In this document: positions 7,884 through 16,239 of the stretch, piece by piece | Numbering within the stretch: the first letter of the stretch is position 1 | How the letters are laid out: each line of letters begins with the position of its first letter | Assembly: GCA_040772065.1 (NCBI GenBank) | Contig: JAXGYX010000001.1 | Location: 2,046,001 to 2,110,000 of the forward strand | Length of the DNA stretch: 64,000 nucleotides | From: JAXGYX01 sp040772065 | GTDB taxonomy: Bacteria > Bacillota > Clostridia > Saccharofermentanales > Fastidiosipilaceae | Reading direction: 5' to 3' | Notes under the pieces: generated by a model | Told to the model about the DNA's origin: nothing | The model's database searches: none | Seen by the model: only the letters and a program-made list of their open reading frames with translations | Program-made: the position numbers and the translations under genes

Positions 7884-10010
7884 ATGACGGAAAAAAACAT
7901 TGACGATATATACCGACTCTTGAAACGCCCACTCGCTCGCCGGGCGGGCATGTCCAAAGCGCGCGTCGCGAGATTTCGCAAGTTGGGTGTCGAGACGGAC
8001 GGTGACTTATTGCGTTTGTTTCCAAGAGCCTACGAGGACTGGACAAACCTGCGCGCCATCGCCGAACTACAAGATGGGGAAGATGAGGTTTTTATCGCGC
8101 GCGTGACCAGGGCGCCCGCGTTGCGGCGCAAAGGGAAGCTGAGCATGCTGCGCACCGCGCTACGAGATGACAGTGGACTGATTCACGCAACCTGGTTCAA
8201 TCAGCCATACTTGCAGGACAAGCTGATCATCGATCAGGCATATATGTTTCGCGGCAAAATTAAAATCAGCGGACGTGGGGCGGAGGTGACCAATCCAACC
8301 TTCGAACGTCTGGATTTGGCCGATACCGATCCTCTTTCTCCCTCCGCCATGGTGGAAACATTTCTCAAACCGCTCTACCCGTTGACTGCCGGCCTGACCC
8401 AAGGCGTCGTCCGCGTGATCATGGATCAATGCCTTAGAGAATATGAAGGTCGATTGCCGGAATCTTTGCCGGCCGCGGTGCGCCGCGATTGGCGCCTTTG
8501 TACATCCAACTACGCTTACGAGAACATTCATCAGCCCAAAAATCGGGAAATGTTTGAAGTGGCGCGAAGAAGGCTTGTTTTTGAAGAGTTGTTTATGATG
8601 CAACTTGGATTGAGACAGCTGCGCGCACGTGAGCGAGGCGCCCGCTCGGCGCCCGACTTGACCTTAAACCAGAAACAAAGTGAAACCTTTCAAAAAGTGA
8701 AGGCCGGCCTGCCATTTGAGCTGACGACCGCCCAAAAAAGGGTGTTGAACGAGGCTTTGAATGATTTGTGTTCCACCATTCCGATGAGTCGTCTGGTACA
8801 AGGCGACGTTGGTTCGGGGAAAACCGTTGTGGCCTCGCTGGCGCTGCTGCAATGTTGCCTGAGTGGGCATCAAGGCGCGCTGATGGCGCCGACCGGGGTG
8901 CTGGCCCTCCAGCACTTCAACAATGTAAGCGCACAATTGTCGGAGGCGAGGCTGAACATCGTGTTGCTGACCGGCCAAACACCGGCCGCTGAGAAAAGAG
9001 CCATTCTCGCGGCCGCCGAGGCGGGAGAGATCGACATCCTGATCGGCACCCACGCGCTGTTGGAGGACAGTGTTATGTTCTCGAGTCTGGGGCTGGCGGT
9101 GACCGACGAGCAGCACCGCTTTGGTGTCCGCCAGCGGATGCGCCTCGCGAAGGAGGAAGAGATGGTGCCTCACGTCTGCGTCATGTCCGCCACTCCCATT
9201 CCCCGCACGCTGGGGCTGATCTTGTATGGTGACCTGGATATCTCGGTGATAGACGAGCTGCCGGCGGGACGTGAACCAATACTGACCTACACCGCGCGGG
9301 AACGGGACCGCGGGCGGGTCTGGGATCTGATGCGCAGAGAAATCGCCGCCGGACATCAGGTCTATGTGATCTGTCCTCTTGTCAAGGAAGGTGAGAATAT
9401 CCTCGGGCTGCGGTCGGCGGAAGCTGAATATGAATTGCTTTCCAAAGATATTTTTAAAGATGACCACGTTGGACTGATCTTTGGTCAAATGAAGGAAAAA
9501 GAAAAACAAGCGGTGATGGAGGCGTTCAACGACGGTGAGATAGATATACTGGTGTCCACAACGGTTGTGGAGGTGGGCGTGGACAACCCCAACGCCACCT
9601 TCATGTTGATCGAGAACGCCGAACGATTCGGACTGTCACAGTTACATCAGTTAAGAGGACGAATTGGACGGGGCGGCGACCGCTCGATTTGTGTTCTGAT
9701 GAGTGAGACGGATGAAGGCGTCGCACGGGAACGGCTGCGGACGCTGTGTCGTACCAATGATGGATTCGAGATCGCCGAAGCCGATTTGAAATTGCGAGGC
9801 CCGGGCGACTTTTTTGGTACCAGACAACATGGTCTGCCTCAATTTAAGATCGCCAATCTGTATGAAGACCGGGCCGCGCTTCGAGAAAGCCAGCAAGCTG
9901 TCAACACGATGTTAGCCGGAGGCTACCACATGGACCATCCGGAACAATTGAGACTAAGGCGGGCGCTGGAAGAACATTTGTCACTCGCCGATTTACAAGC
10001 CGGTTTATAG
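7884..10010 (+). CDS. recG: ATP-dependent DNA helicase RecG
   Basis: Replication-fork-reversing helicase. The 708-residue product has the wedge/OB region (about 1-250), Walker A GDVGSGKT (about 307-314), the RecG-specific DEQHRFG Walker B (about 406), MSATPIPRTLGL, and the C-terminal helicase domain with QLHQLRGRIGRGG and the FFGTRQHGLP motif. An insertion around residues 245-270 is unremarkable. ATG 7884 is preceded by GGAG. It lies between nth and rsmD in the common Bacillota order recG-rsmD-coaD. Confidence 0.97.
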   Translation: MTEKNIDDIYRLLKRPLARRAGMSKARVARFRKLGVETDGDLLRLFPRAYEDWTNLRAIAELQDGEDEVFIARVTRAPALRRKGKLSMLRTALRDDSGLIHATWFNQPYLQDKLIIDQAYMFRGKIKISGRGAEVTNPTFERLDLADTDPLSPSAMVETFLKPLYPLTAGLTQGVVRVIMDQCLREYEGRLPESLPAAVRRDWRLCTSNYAYENIHQPKNREMFEVARRRLVFEELFMMQLGLRQLRARERGARSAPDLTLNQKQSETFQKVKAGLPFELTTAQKRVLNEALNDLCSTIPMSRLVQGDVGSGKTVVASLALLQCCLSGHQGALMAPTGVLALQHFNNVSAQLSEARLNIVLLTGQTPAAEKRAILAAAEAGEIDILIGTHALLEDSVMFSSLGLAVTDEQHRFGVRQRMRLAKEEEMVPHVCVMSATPIPRTLGLILYGDLDISVIDELPAGREPILTYTARERDRGRVWDLMRREIAAGHQVYVICPLVKEGENILGLRSAEAEYELLSKDIFKDDHVGLIFGQMKEKEKQAVMEAFNDGEIDILVSTTVVEVGVDNPNATFMLIENAERFGLSQLHQLRGRIGRGGDRSICVLMSETDEGVARERLRTLCRTNDGFEIAEADLKLRGPGDFFGTRQHGLPQFKIANLYEDRAALRESQQAVNTMLAGGYHMDHPEQLRLRRALEEHLSLADLQAGL

Positions 10011-10129
10011 TTGCCCGGTTGCTGGACGGTCTGCCCCGGCCCCTTGGTCATTTCATGGGCGGCGTCTAAATTTAGGCGGTGTCGGCATAGAGTTGATACC
10101 TAAATGTAATTGACGGGATGGAGGAGAAA

Positions 10130-10909
10130 ATGCCAAGAGTGATCGCGGGCGGCGCAGGCGGTCGGACGCTGCGCGCTCCCGAAGGTGAGGGCACCCGACC
10201 GACGGGAGATCGCGCGAAAGAAGCGATGTTCAGTGTGATCGGCGCGCGTATGAGTTTCGCCGAAGCCAGGGTGCTGGACTTGTTCGCGGGAAGTGGACAA
10301 CTAGGTATAGAGGCGCTGAGCCGAGGCGCGAAACACTGCGTGTTTGTTGAGCGATCCGCGGCGGCCGCCAAAATCATCAGAGATAATTTGCAGGCCTGCG
10401 ACTTCACCAAACAAGGTGAAGTCCGCAAGGGCACGATCAAAGCCGCTTTGCGCGCCTTATCGGAGCGAAAGCGTGACCGGACACTCGTGTCTGAGACTGA
10501 GCGGTTGTCCGTGGATTCGGCAGAACTTGAAGGGTTTGATCTGGTATTCATGGATCCGCCGTATCATGAAGCCGATCTGGAGTTTGCCTGGATCAGCCAG
10601 CGACTCGTCTCGGAAGGACTGTTGAATGACGGCGCGCTGCTCGTCCTTGAACACGATCCGGCGCAACACTCGGTAAATCAGGAACGGGGCATAAAACTGC
10701 CTGGAAAAGATAAAAATAAAAGCTCGGATCGGGGCGTTTTGGACCTGGATGTAACACATTTGAAACTTGTTAAACATTGTAAGTATGGTATGACGGTGGT
10801 ATCATTTTTCATGTATAGTCAATTGTACGATGACGGTTTACCTGATGATGTGGCGGTGGAACGGAGCCAAGTGAATGATGAGAACCTTGATCTATCCGGG
10901 CACGTTTGA
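10130..10909 (+). CDS. rsmD: 16S rRNA m2G966 methyltransferase RsmD
   Basis: SAM-dependent methyltransferase that modifies G966 of 16S rRNA. The sequence starts MPRVIAGGAGGRTLRAPEGE, has the SAM loop VLDLFAGSGQLGIEALSRGA, and the catalytic DPPY (near residue 140, VFMDPPYHEADLE). ATG 10130 is chosen because GGAGG lies five bases upstream; ATG 10118 is inside that ribosome binding site. At about 259 residues it is longer than the usual 185-200, with inserts after the SAM loop and a C-terminal extension that overlaps coaD by 35 bp. Confidence 0.95.
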   Translation: MPRVIAGGAGGRTLRAPEGEGTRPTGDRAKEAMFSVIGARMSFAEARVLDLFAGSGQLGIEALSRGAKHCVFVERSAAAAKIIRDNLQACDFTKQGEVRKGTIKAALRALSERKRDRTLVSETERLSVDSAELEGFDLVFMDPPYHEADLEFAWISQRLVSEGLLNDGALLVLEHDPAQHSVNQERGIKLPGKDKNKSSDRGVLDLDVTHLKLVKHCKYGMTVVSFFMYSQLYDDGLPDDVAVERSQVNDENLDLSGHV

Positions 10910-11378
10910 TCCGTTTACGGTGGGTCATGAGGATATCGCGATTCGGGCGTCCGCTTTGGCGGACCGCTTGTATGTTGTGGTGGTTCACAACGCCGCCAAG
11001 CAAACCAGGTTCACACTCGAAGAACGTCGGGAGATGATTGAGGCTTGTCTCTGTCACCTACCTAATGTGCGCGTGGACACCCATTTTGGCCTTTTGGTCG
11101 ATTATGTGCGCGAGAAACAAGCGGTGGCGGTGGTCCGCGGCATGCGCAGCGAGTCTGATTTTCGCTTTGAGACCGAGATTCACGCGGCGAACCGTCTGCT
11201 ATATAGTGAATATGAGACGATTCTTTTGCCGTGCAGATCGGATTTGGCGTTTATGAGTTCCAGTATTGTCAGGGAAGTGGCCTCATTCGGTGGTGATATT
11301 TCAGAGATGGTGCCATCGCAAATACATGACACCGTGTTTGAACGGTTGCGTCGTCATGTGAACATGTTGGAGGAATAG
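10875..11378 (+). CDS. coaD: Phosphopantetheine adenylyltransferase
   Basis: Penultimate enzyme of coenzyme A synthesis, transferring AMP to 4'-phosphopantetheine. The 167-residue product has the nucleotidyltransferase motif YPGTFDPFTVGHEDI (TxGH with the HxGH-like histidine) and the C-terminal MSSSIVREVASFGGD signature. ATG 10875 and ATG 10878 are adjacent. The start lies within rsmD (35-bp overlap), so translation is probably coupled. Confidence 0.97.
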   Translation: MMRTLIYPGTFDPFTVGHEDIAIRASALADRLYVVVVHNAAKQTRFTLEERREMIEACLCHLPNVRVDTHFGLLVDYVREKQAVAVVRGMRSESDFRFETEIHAANRLLYSEYETILLPCRSDLAFMSSSIVREVASFGGDISEMVPSQIHDTVFERLRRHVNMLEE

Positions 11379-11381
11379 TGA

Positions 11382-11987
11382 ATGACGGGACCGAATATAC
11401 CGGATGACGCCTATGGAGATTACCTATACGGTGACCAGGATTACGACGGGGCGGTCGAAGGGCGCGCTTACGATGATGGTTATGAAGATGGTCAAATATA
11501 TGATGAATATCAATCGACCGCTGCGGACCCGGATGCCCATGTCAGCGAAACAGACCTGCAGGAATTGATCAATCAGCTGGAGGATGTGATTTTACAAGCG
11601 AAGGGTATGCCGTTTTCCAACAACTGCCTGATTGACCGCGAGGAAGTCCTGGTCCTGATCGGCATGTTGCGTGACAATCTGCCGACGGAGATCCATCAGG
11701 CCCGTTGGTTGTTGAGTAAGAATCACCAAGTGTTGTCAGAATCGCGCAAGGAGGCCGAGACGATTATTCGCCAGGCTGAGCGCAGAATGGCGAATATGGT
11801 CGACGAGCATGAGATCACTTTGCAGGCGAGACAGCGCGCGGCTCAGACGGTGGATGCGGCGAACATCTCGGCGCGGCAGATTCGTAAGGGCGCTTTGGAT
11901 TATGCGGACAAGCGTCTTTCCGTGCTCGAAGAGCAACTCACCTCGATGCTCGTCATGATTCAAAAAAATAAAAAAGAATTGAAATAA
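11382..11987 (+). CDS. Coiled-coil protein next to coaD
   Basis: 201-residue protein of a conserved but uncharacterised clostridial type often found beside coaD and sometimes annotated as an ATPase or ATP-synthase-b-like protein. The first 50 residues are acidic and Tyr-rich (GDYLYGDQDYDG and similar). The rest is helical: ELINQLEDVILQAKGMPFS, then a long coiled coil (about 105-200) with many Ala/Gln/Arg. No signal peptide, membrane segment or catalytic motif is seen. It starts 3 bp after the coaD stop. The coiled coil could serve as a scaffold near the membrane or division site, but this is a guess. Confidence 0.75.
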   Translation: MTGPNIPDDAYGDYLYGDQDYDGAVEGRAYDDGYEDGQIYDEYQSTAADPDAHVSETDLQELINQLEDVILQAKGMPFSNNCLIDREEVLVLIGMLRDNLPTEIHQARWLLSKNHQVLSESRKEAETIIRQAERRMANMVDEHEITLQARQRAAQTVDAANISARQIRKGALDYADKRLSVLEEQLTSMLVMIQKNKKELK

Positions 11988-12006
11988 CTCTGTTTCACGT
12001 CCAAAC

Positions 12007-12036
12007 GCTCTCTCGCTGATCCGGGAGGGCTTTTTA
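12007..12036 (+). terminator. Terminator after coaD operon
   Basis: A 9-bp stem with two G-T pairs (12007-12015 with 12022-12030), a 6-base loop and a TTTTTA run directly after it. It closes the nth-recG-rsmD-coaD group before the DUF1934 gene. Confidence 0.65.
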
Positions 12037-12065
12037 TGTGATGCGGCTTTGAGTGGAGGCGGAAA

Positions 12066-12518
12066 TTGCAGACGAATCGACCGATAAACGTGACCATCCA
12101 TTCGACACAAACCGAATCCGCCGGCGCGAAGCGCCATGTCACCCGATCACACGCGACCGGCTGGTGGCGTAAGACCGGCGACGAGATCATTTTGCTGTTT
12201 GAGGAGAGAGCGCCGGAAAGCGCCTCTGAATCCACCCTGGGACAAACCACGATCCGGATCAACACTTTCGGCGAGGTGCGGTTGGATCGCGAGACGTCGA
12301 TCGTGACCGGCATGACGTTTGTCCCGGGTGGGCGCCAACTTTTGGACCTTGATTTGGAATATGGAACAATGGAAGTCATGATCTTGACGCTGGATGTCAC
12401 GCACGAGAGTGATGTCGCGGGTGGCAGATTGAAACTTGCCTATATGATCAACTATCTCAATGACCAACAAATCAAGTTTGAAGTTTTAATTGACTATCAC
12501 TTTCAAATGACCCGCTAA
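12066..12518 (+). CDS. DUF1934 (YwiB-like) protein
   Basis: 150-residue beta-barrel-type protein of the DUF1934/YwiB family, lipocalin-like and of unknown function. The sequence shows the expected order of strands: VTIHSTQTES, TGWWRKTGDEIILLFEE, TTIRINTFGEVRLDRE, VPGGRQLLDLDLEYGTMEVMI and the closing LKLAYMINYLNDQQIKFEVL. TTG 12066 is chosen since GGAGG lies upstream at proper distance. ddl follows 76 bp later. Confidence 0.85.
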   Translation: MQTNRPINVTIHSTQTESAGAKRHVTRSHATGWWRKTGDEIILLFEERAPESASESTLGQTTIRINTFGEVRLDRETSIVTGMTFVPGGRQLLDLDLEYGTMEVMILTLDVTHESDVAGGRLKLAYMINYLNDQQIKFEVLIDYHFQMTR

Positions 12519-12537
12519 TATAGTGGTTTGTTAAGAT

Positions 12538-12575
12538 ATTGGATAGGTCGCCGACAGACAAGCGACATAACCAAT
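12538..12575 (+). repeat. Nested inverted repeat in ddl leader
   Basis: ATTGG (12538-12542) can pair with CCAAT (12571-12575), and inside it GTCGC (12547-12551) with GCGAC (12562-12566), leaving a symmetric internal loop. It lies 20 bp before the ddl start and has no U-run. Function unknown; it may be a leader hairpin or chance. Confidence 0.35.
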
Positions 12576-12594
12576 CAAAAAGGATGGAGAGACA

Positions 12595-13647
12595 ATGAAT
12601 CGATTGAATATTGCGGTGTTGTTCGGTGGGCACTCCCCTGAATACAGCGTGTCCCTGCAGTCGGCGCACTCTGTGTTGAGCCACATGGATGAAGAGCGTT
12701 TCCGACCGTTTATGATCGGGATCACAAAAGATGGAAACTGGTTTCACTTTACCGGAGATCCGGACAAGATACCCGCTGACACATGGCACAATCCAACTGA
12801 CTGTGTGCCCGCTGTTATTTCTCCCAGTCGAGACACCCACGGCATGTTGATTTTGCGTCCGTCGGGTGTCGAAACAGTGCGTGTCGATGTCGCCTTCCCG
12901 GTTCTGCATGGGAAATTTGGAGAAGATGGAACCCTACAAGGCTTGTTGGAGATGGCCGGCATTCCGATCGTTGGCTGCAAAACGTTAAGCTCAGCTCTTT
13001 GCATGGACAAAGATCGCGCGAACCTGTTGACCGAGCTTGCCGGTGTGAGCGTGCCGCGCACAGTTGTGCTGAACAAAGGCGTGGATGATGAGACCGCATT
13101 GAAGGAAGTGGAACGGATTGGCTTTCCGGTTTTTGTCAAACCTGTGAAAGCGGGATCTTCCTATGGCGTGACGTCGGTCACCGACAAAAAAGATTTGCCG
13201 GACGCGATTCACACGGCGTTTAAATATGACAACCGCGTGATGGCGCAGCAAACGATTGTCGGGATAGAGGTCGGTTGCGCGGTGCTGGGCAATGAGCGTC
13301 TGATTGTCGGCGCGGTGGACGAAGTCGAGTTGACCGATGGATTTTTTGACTTTACCGAAAAATACACCCACAAATCATCGGCCATTCATGTTCCCGCCCG
13401 GATCTCGGAGAGCAAAGCCGCTGAAGTTCAAGCGGCCGCGAAAACCATATACACCGCCCTGGACTGTTCCGGCATGGCGCGGGTGGATGTTTTCCTGACG
13501 CCTTCGGGGGAGATTGTGTTCAACGAGGTGAATACCATACCGGGATTCACCGCTATGAGCCGGTATCCGGGCATGATGGACGCGGCCGGCATTCCTTTCG
13601 CCGAGTTGGTCACCAGACTGATTGAGCTGGCGCTCGAGTGTGAATGA
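12595..13647 (+). CDS. ddl: D-Ala-D-Ala/D-Ser ligase
   Basis: ATP-grasp ligase that makes the peptidoglycan-terminal dipeptide. The 350-residue product has LFGGHSPEYSVSLQSA at the N-terminus, VLHGKFGEDGTLQGLLEM, the ATP-grasp core FVKPVKAGSSYGVTSV, and FNEVNTIPGFTAMSRYP near the end. The omega-loop region reads DGFFDFTEKYTHKSSAIHVPAR, like D-Ala-D-Ser ligases of the VanC/VanG type rather than classical DdlB (see findings). There is a clear GGATGGAGAG ribosome binding site. It stands alone, with no vanT or vanXY gene beside it. Confidence 0.9.
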   Translation: MNRLNIAVLFGGHSPEYSVSLQSAHSVLSHMDEERFRPFMIGITKDGNWFHFTGDPDKIPADTWHNPTDCVPAVISPSRDTHGMLILRPSGVETVRVDVAFPVLHGKFGEDGTLQGLLEMAGIPIVGCKTLSSALCMDKDRANLLTELAGVSVPRTVVLNKGVDDETALKEVERIGFPVFVKPVKAGSSYGVTSVTDKKDLPDAIHTAFKYDNRVMAQQTIVGIEVGCAVLGNERLIVGAVDEVELTDGFFDFTEKYTHKSSAIHVPARISESKAAEVQAAAKTIYTALDCSGMARVDVFLTPSGEIVFNEVNTIPGFTAMSRYPGMMDAAGIPFAELVTRLIELALECE

Positions 13648-13676
13648 ACTATACAATGGCTCGATCAAAGTAAATG

Positions 13677-13725
13677 AACTAAACAATGGCTCGATCGCCC
13701 AAGGCGATCGAGCCATTGTTTAGTT
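13677..13725. terminator. Perfect 23-bp inverted repeat
   Basis: Left arm 13677-13699 and right arm 13703-13725 are perfectly complementary with a 3-base loop. The repeat lies between the convergent ddl and the minus-strand LxxG-repeat gene and is likely a bidirectional terminator. There is no clean U-run on either side. A second copy of most of the left arm lies at 13647-13666, overlapping the ddl stop codon. Confidence 0.6.
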
Positions 13726-13770
13726 GCTTGGTTTATGAGGATTTTCAGTTGAAGATGATTCGCAGAATGA

Positions 13771-16149
13771 TTACTTGAACAGATCGCTCAATTTTTCCCA
13801 GAAGGTACGTCTTTCCTCGACGGGCGCGATCGCTTCGGGCTTGGCCGGTTCGGGAATCTCGGCGGTCATGAACACAAACTGAACAGAGCGGATTTCGGTG
13901 TTCTTGGGTGAGGCGAAAGATGGGGTCTCGAACTCACCGCCAATCAGTTTGTCAATCTCCTCTTTGAGGCGTTCTTCCAGCTTCTTGTCCATGTCTTTGG
14001 TCTCGTCGTCCAACGTCTGTGTGCCGTCGGACAATTCCTTCACGCCCGACGCGTACTGCTCCATTCCGTCGCTGTACTCGGCCAAGCCATCGGCCAGACC
14101 GCGCACACCGCCGACATAAGTGCCTGTCCCTTCGGCGGCGCCGCCGGCTCCGTTCGCCAATGATTCGGCGGCCGTTCGCAACGAACCGCCGCTGACGGCG
14201 AGACGATCCAGTCCGTTATTCAAATCTGACATCCCCCGGCTCAATTCGGACGCGCCGGCGGAGGTCTGTTTTACACCCTGGGTGTAAGCGCTCAGGCCGG
14301 TGTCAAATTCACGGTACTGCGCAGCAAGCTGATTGATACCGTCGATCAGTTGTGGCAGATTGCCGGTGGACTGCACCAACGCCCCGATTCCGGTGTTGAT
14401 TTTAGCGTATTGCTCAGTCAAGGTGACCAGTTGGGTATGAATCATTTCCTGCTGTTGAGCGATTTGTTCCAGCCCGTCACAGGTTTCGCTCAGTCCGGTT
14501 GACAAATCATTCAACGCGTTTCCCACTCCCTCAAAGTTGGTCTGCAGTGTCTGATAATTGCCGTGGAGCTCACTCAATCCGTTCGCCAACGCACTGAGCT
14601 GTGTGTTCGTTGAGTTTGCGCTGGTTTCAATATAGTACAGCAGCTTTTGTGAATCGGCCGAAGTCGGATCATCCAGTCCGCCGAGCTGAGCGACCACCTG
14701 GTCCGCGGTCAAAGCGGGAGGCAGTTGATGTAGATTGTCGACAGTGCCTTTTAGCCCGTCATTCGCCGCCTTCAATCCGGCGATCAAGTCACCGAGACCG
14801 CCCGCGCTCGACGTCAGTCCGTTGGAAATGGCGCGCAGCCCCACGGTCGCTTCCTTCAAAGGTCCAACGGTCGCTCCCAGACCGTCACTCAATTGTTTCA
14901 ATCCGTCATAAAAAGCCTGAGACCCATTCGTCAGTTCACTGAGTTGCGCCAAATCGTTTCCGTTCGGCGCGGACTGATTCGCGCCCGACAGCGCAACTGA
15001 AAGACTGTCGAGGGCGTCACCGATTTGTTTAGAACCCTCGGTCAATGAACCGCTTTGCGAGCTCAATTGGTGCAGACCGCCGGACAATTCCTGCAGTCCT
15101 CCGAGGACCTGCCCACCTCCACCGGACAATTGTTCCACCCCCGCGGCGTAGGTGCCGACGCCGGCGCCATATTGAGATAGCCCACTACGGATCTCACGCA
15201 GGCCGTCGGTCAACAAAGAACCGCTGTCCGCCAACTCGCCGGCTCCGGACGCCGAAGCGGCGGCGCCTTTAGACAAAGCGTCGATGCCCTCCTGCAATTT
15301 TTGGGCTCCGCTGTTGAGTTCGGCGATGCCGTCGTGCAATTGGGTAAAATCGTCGGTGAACTGATCCAGACTCGGCAATTCAAAATCCATATTGAGTGGG
15401 ACGCCTCCGATTTGCAGACCGCTCATCGAGAAATTTTGGATGTCAGCTGTCAAAGTGTAGTCGGCGGAATCGCCGGGCAACACCACCCAGGTGATCATTT
15501 TGTTTCCGCCCGCGCTGGCGATGAGCGCTCCTTCGGCGTTCAGATCGCTCATTTTATCCATGTCGGCCGTGAGGCTGATCTGCAAAAGGAAATGCTCGGC
15601 GTAGACCGGATCAACTAGTTGATTCGGTTCGATTGTCAGCTTCATTTCGAGGGCGCCGTTTGCGCCGGACAGCTCCGCCGGGCTCACGGACTTGCCGTTC
15701 AGCTTGTATGTGAGCTTGATATTCCACGGGATTTCCTTGGAGACCATGTCTCCCTGATAGTAAAATAATCCGGCGTCACACCGCGCTCTGACGGCTCCAT
15801 CCCGATATTCAATTGGTTGGGTGCTGGTTAGATTTTGCACCTTTTCATATTCGCCGTAATCGATGATCTCCCCGGGCATATCCCGGTCGAATGCGTTGAC
15901 AATATAAAGTTGCTCCACAGCGCCATCCGCCGCTAGCTTGCCGTAGATGATCTCTTCTTTTTCGCAGCTCCGCGCGTTCTCGCCTGTCGTCGCCGTTGAC
16001 GTGGTTTGCCCGGCCGCTCCCGCGCCGTTGTTTCGCCCGGCCCCTGCCACGCCGACCGGGGGCGTGAGAGATAACAGCAGCGCCAAACTAAGAGCGACAC
16101 TCAAAATGGCGCGTGGCCGTGTGTTTTTAGAACGCTTAATGAAATTCAT
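13771..16149 (-). CDS. Secreted LxxG-repeat (YhgE-like) protein
   Basis: About 792 residues from ATG 16149, chosen for its GGGAGGAAG ribosome binding site (the longer frame to 16230 has none). A signal peptide (AILSVALSLALLLS) is followed by a globular region (about 50-275) and then some 450 residues of heptad-like L-x-x-G repeats (for example LSDGTQTLDD, LADGLAEYSDGMEQY) that resemble the X-X-X-Leu-X-X-Gly repeats of YhgE/Pip proteins. Unlike YhgE there is no C-terminal membrane bundle; it ends in a soluble Pro-rich tail, KLSDLFK. It is downstream of, and co-directional with, an MMPL transporter (90-bp gap), so it is probably an extracellular partner. Confidence 0.8.
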   Translation of the reverse strand: MNFIKRSKNTRPRAILSVALSLALLLSLTPPVGVAGAGRNNGAGAAGQTTSTATTGENARSCEKEEIIYGKLAADGAVEQLYIVNAFDRDMPGEIIDYGEYEKVQNLTSTQPIEYRDGAVRARCDAGLFYYQGDMVSKEIPWNIKLTYKLNGKSVSPAELSGANGALEMKLTIEPNQLVDPVYAEHFLLQISLTADMDKMSDLNAEGALIASAGGNKMITWVVLPGDSADYTLTADIQNFSMSGLQIGGVPLNMDFELPSLDQFTDDFTQLHDGIAELNSGAQKLQEGIDALSKGAAASASGAGELADSGSLLTDGLREIRSGLSQYGAGVGTYAAGVEQLSGGGGQVLGGLQELSGGLHQLSSQSGSLTEGSKQIGDALDSLSVALSGANQSAPNGNDLAQLSELTNGSQAFYDGLKQLSDGLGATVGPLKEATVGLRAISNGLTSSAGGLGDLIAGLKAANDGLKGTVDNLHQLPPALTADQVVAQLGGLDDPTSADSQKLLYYIETSANSTNTQLSALANGLSELHGNYQTLQTNFEGVGNALNDLSTGLSETCDGLEQIAQQQEMIHTQLVTLTEQYAKINTGIGALVQSTGNLPQLIDGINQLAAQYREFDTGLSAYTQGVKQTSAGASELSRGMSDLNNGLDRLAVSGGSLRTAAESLANGAGGAAEGTGTYVGGVRGLADGLAEYSDGMEQYASGVKELSDGTQTLDDETKDMDKKLEERLKEEIDKLIGGEFETPSFASPKNTEIRSVQFVFMTAEIPEPAKPEAIAPVEERRTFWEKLSDLFK

Positions 16150-16239
16150 TTCGCTTCCTCCCTTCCCGGAGACAAATCTTGCCGGGACAAAGTCGCGGAG
16201 CCGTTCGATTGAACGTGGCGGCTTAGCCAATAAAAGATC

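Noticed and set aside
10011..10129. Gap between recG and rsmD
   Set aside because: Checked for hairpins and small genes; nothing convincing beyond the rsmD ribosome binding site.
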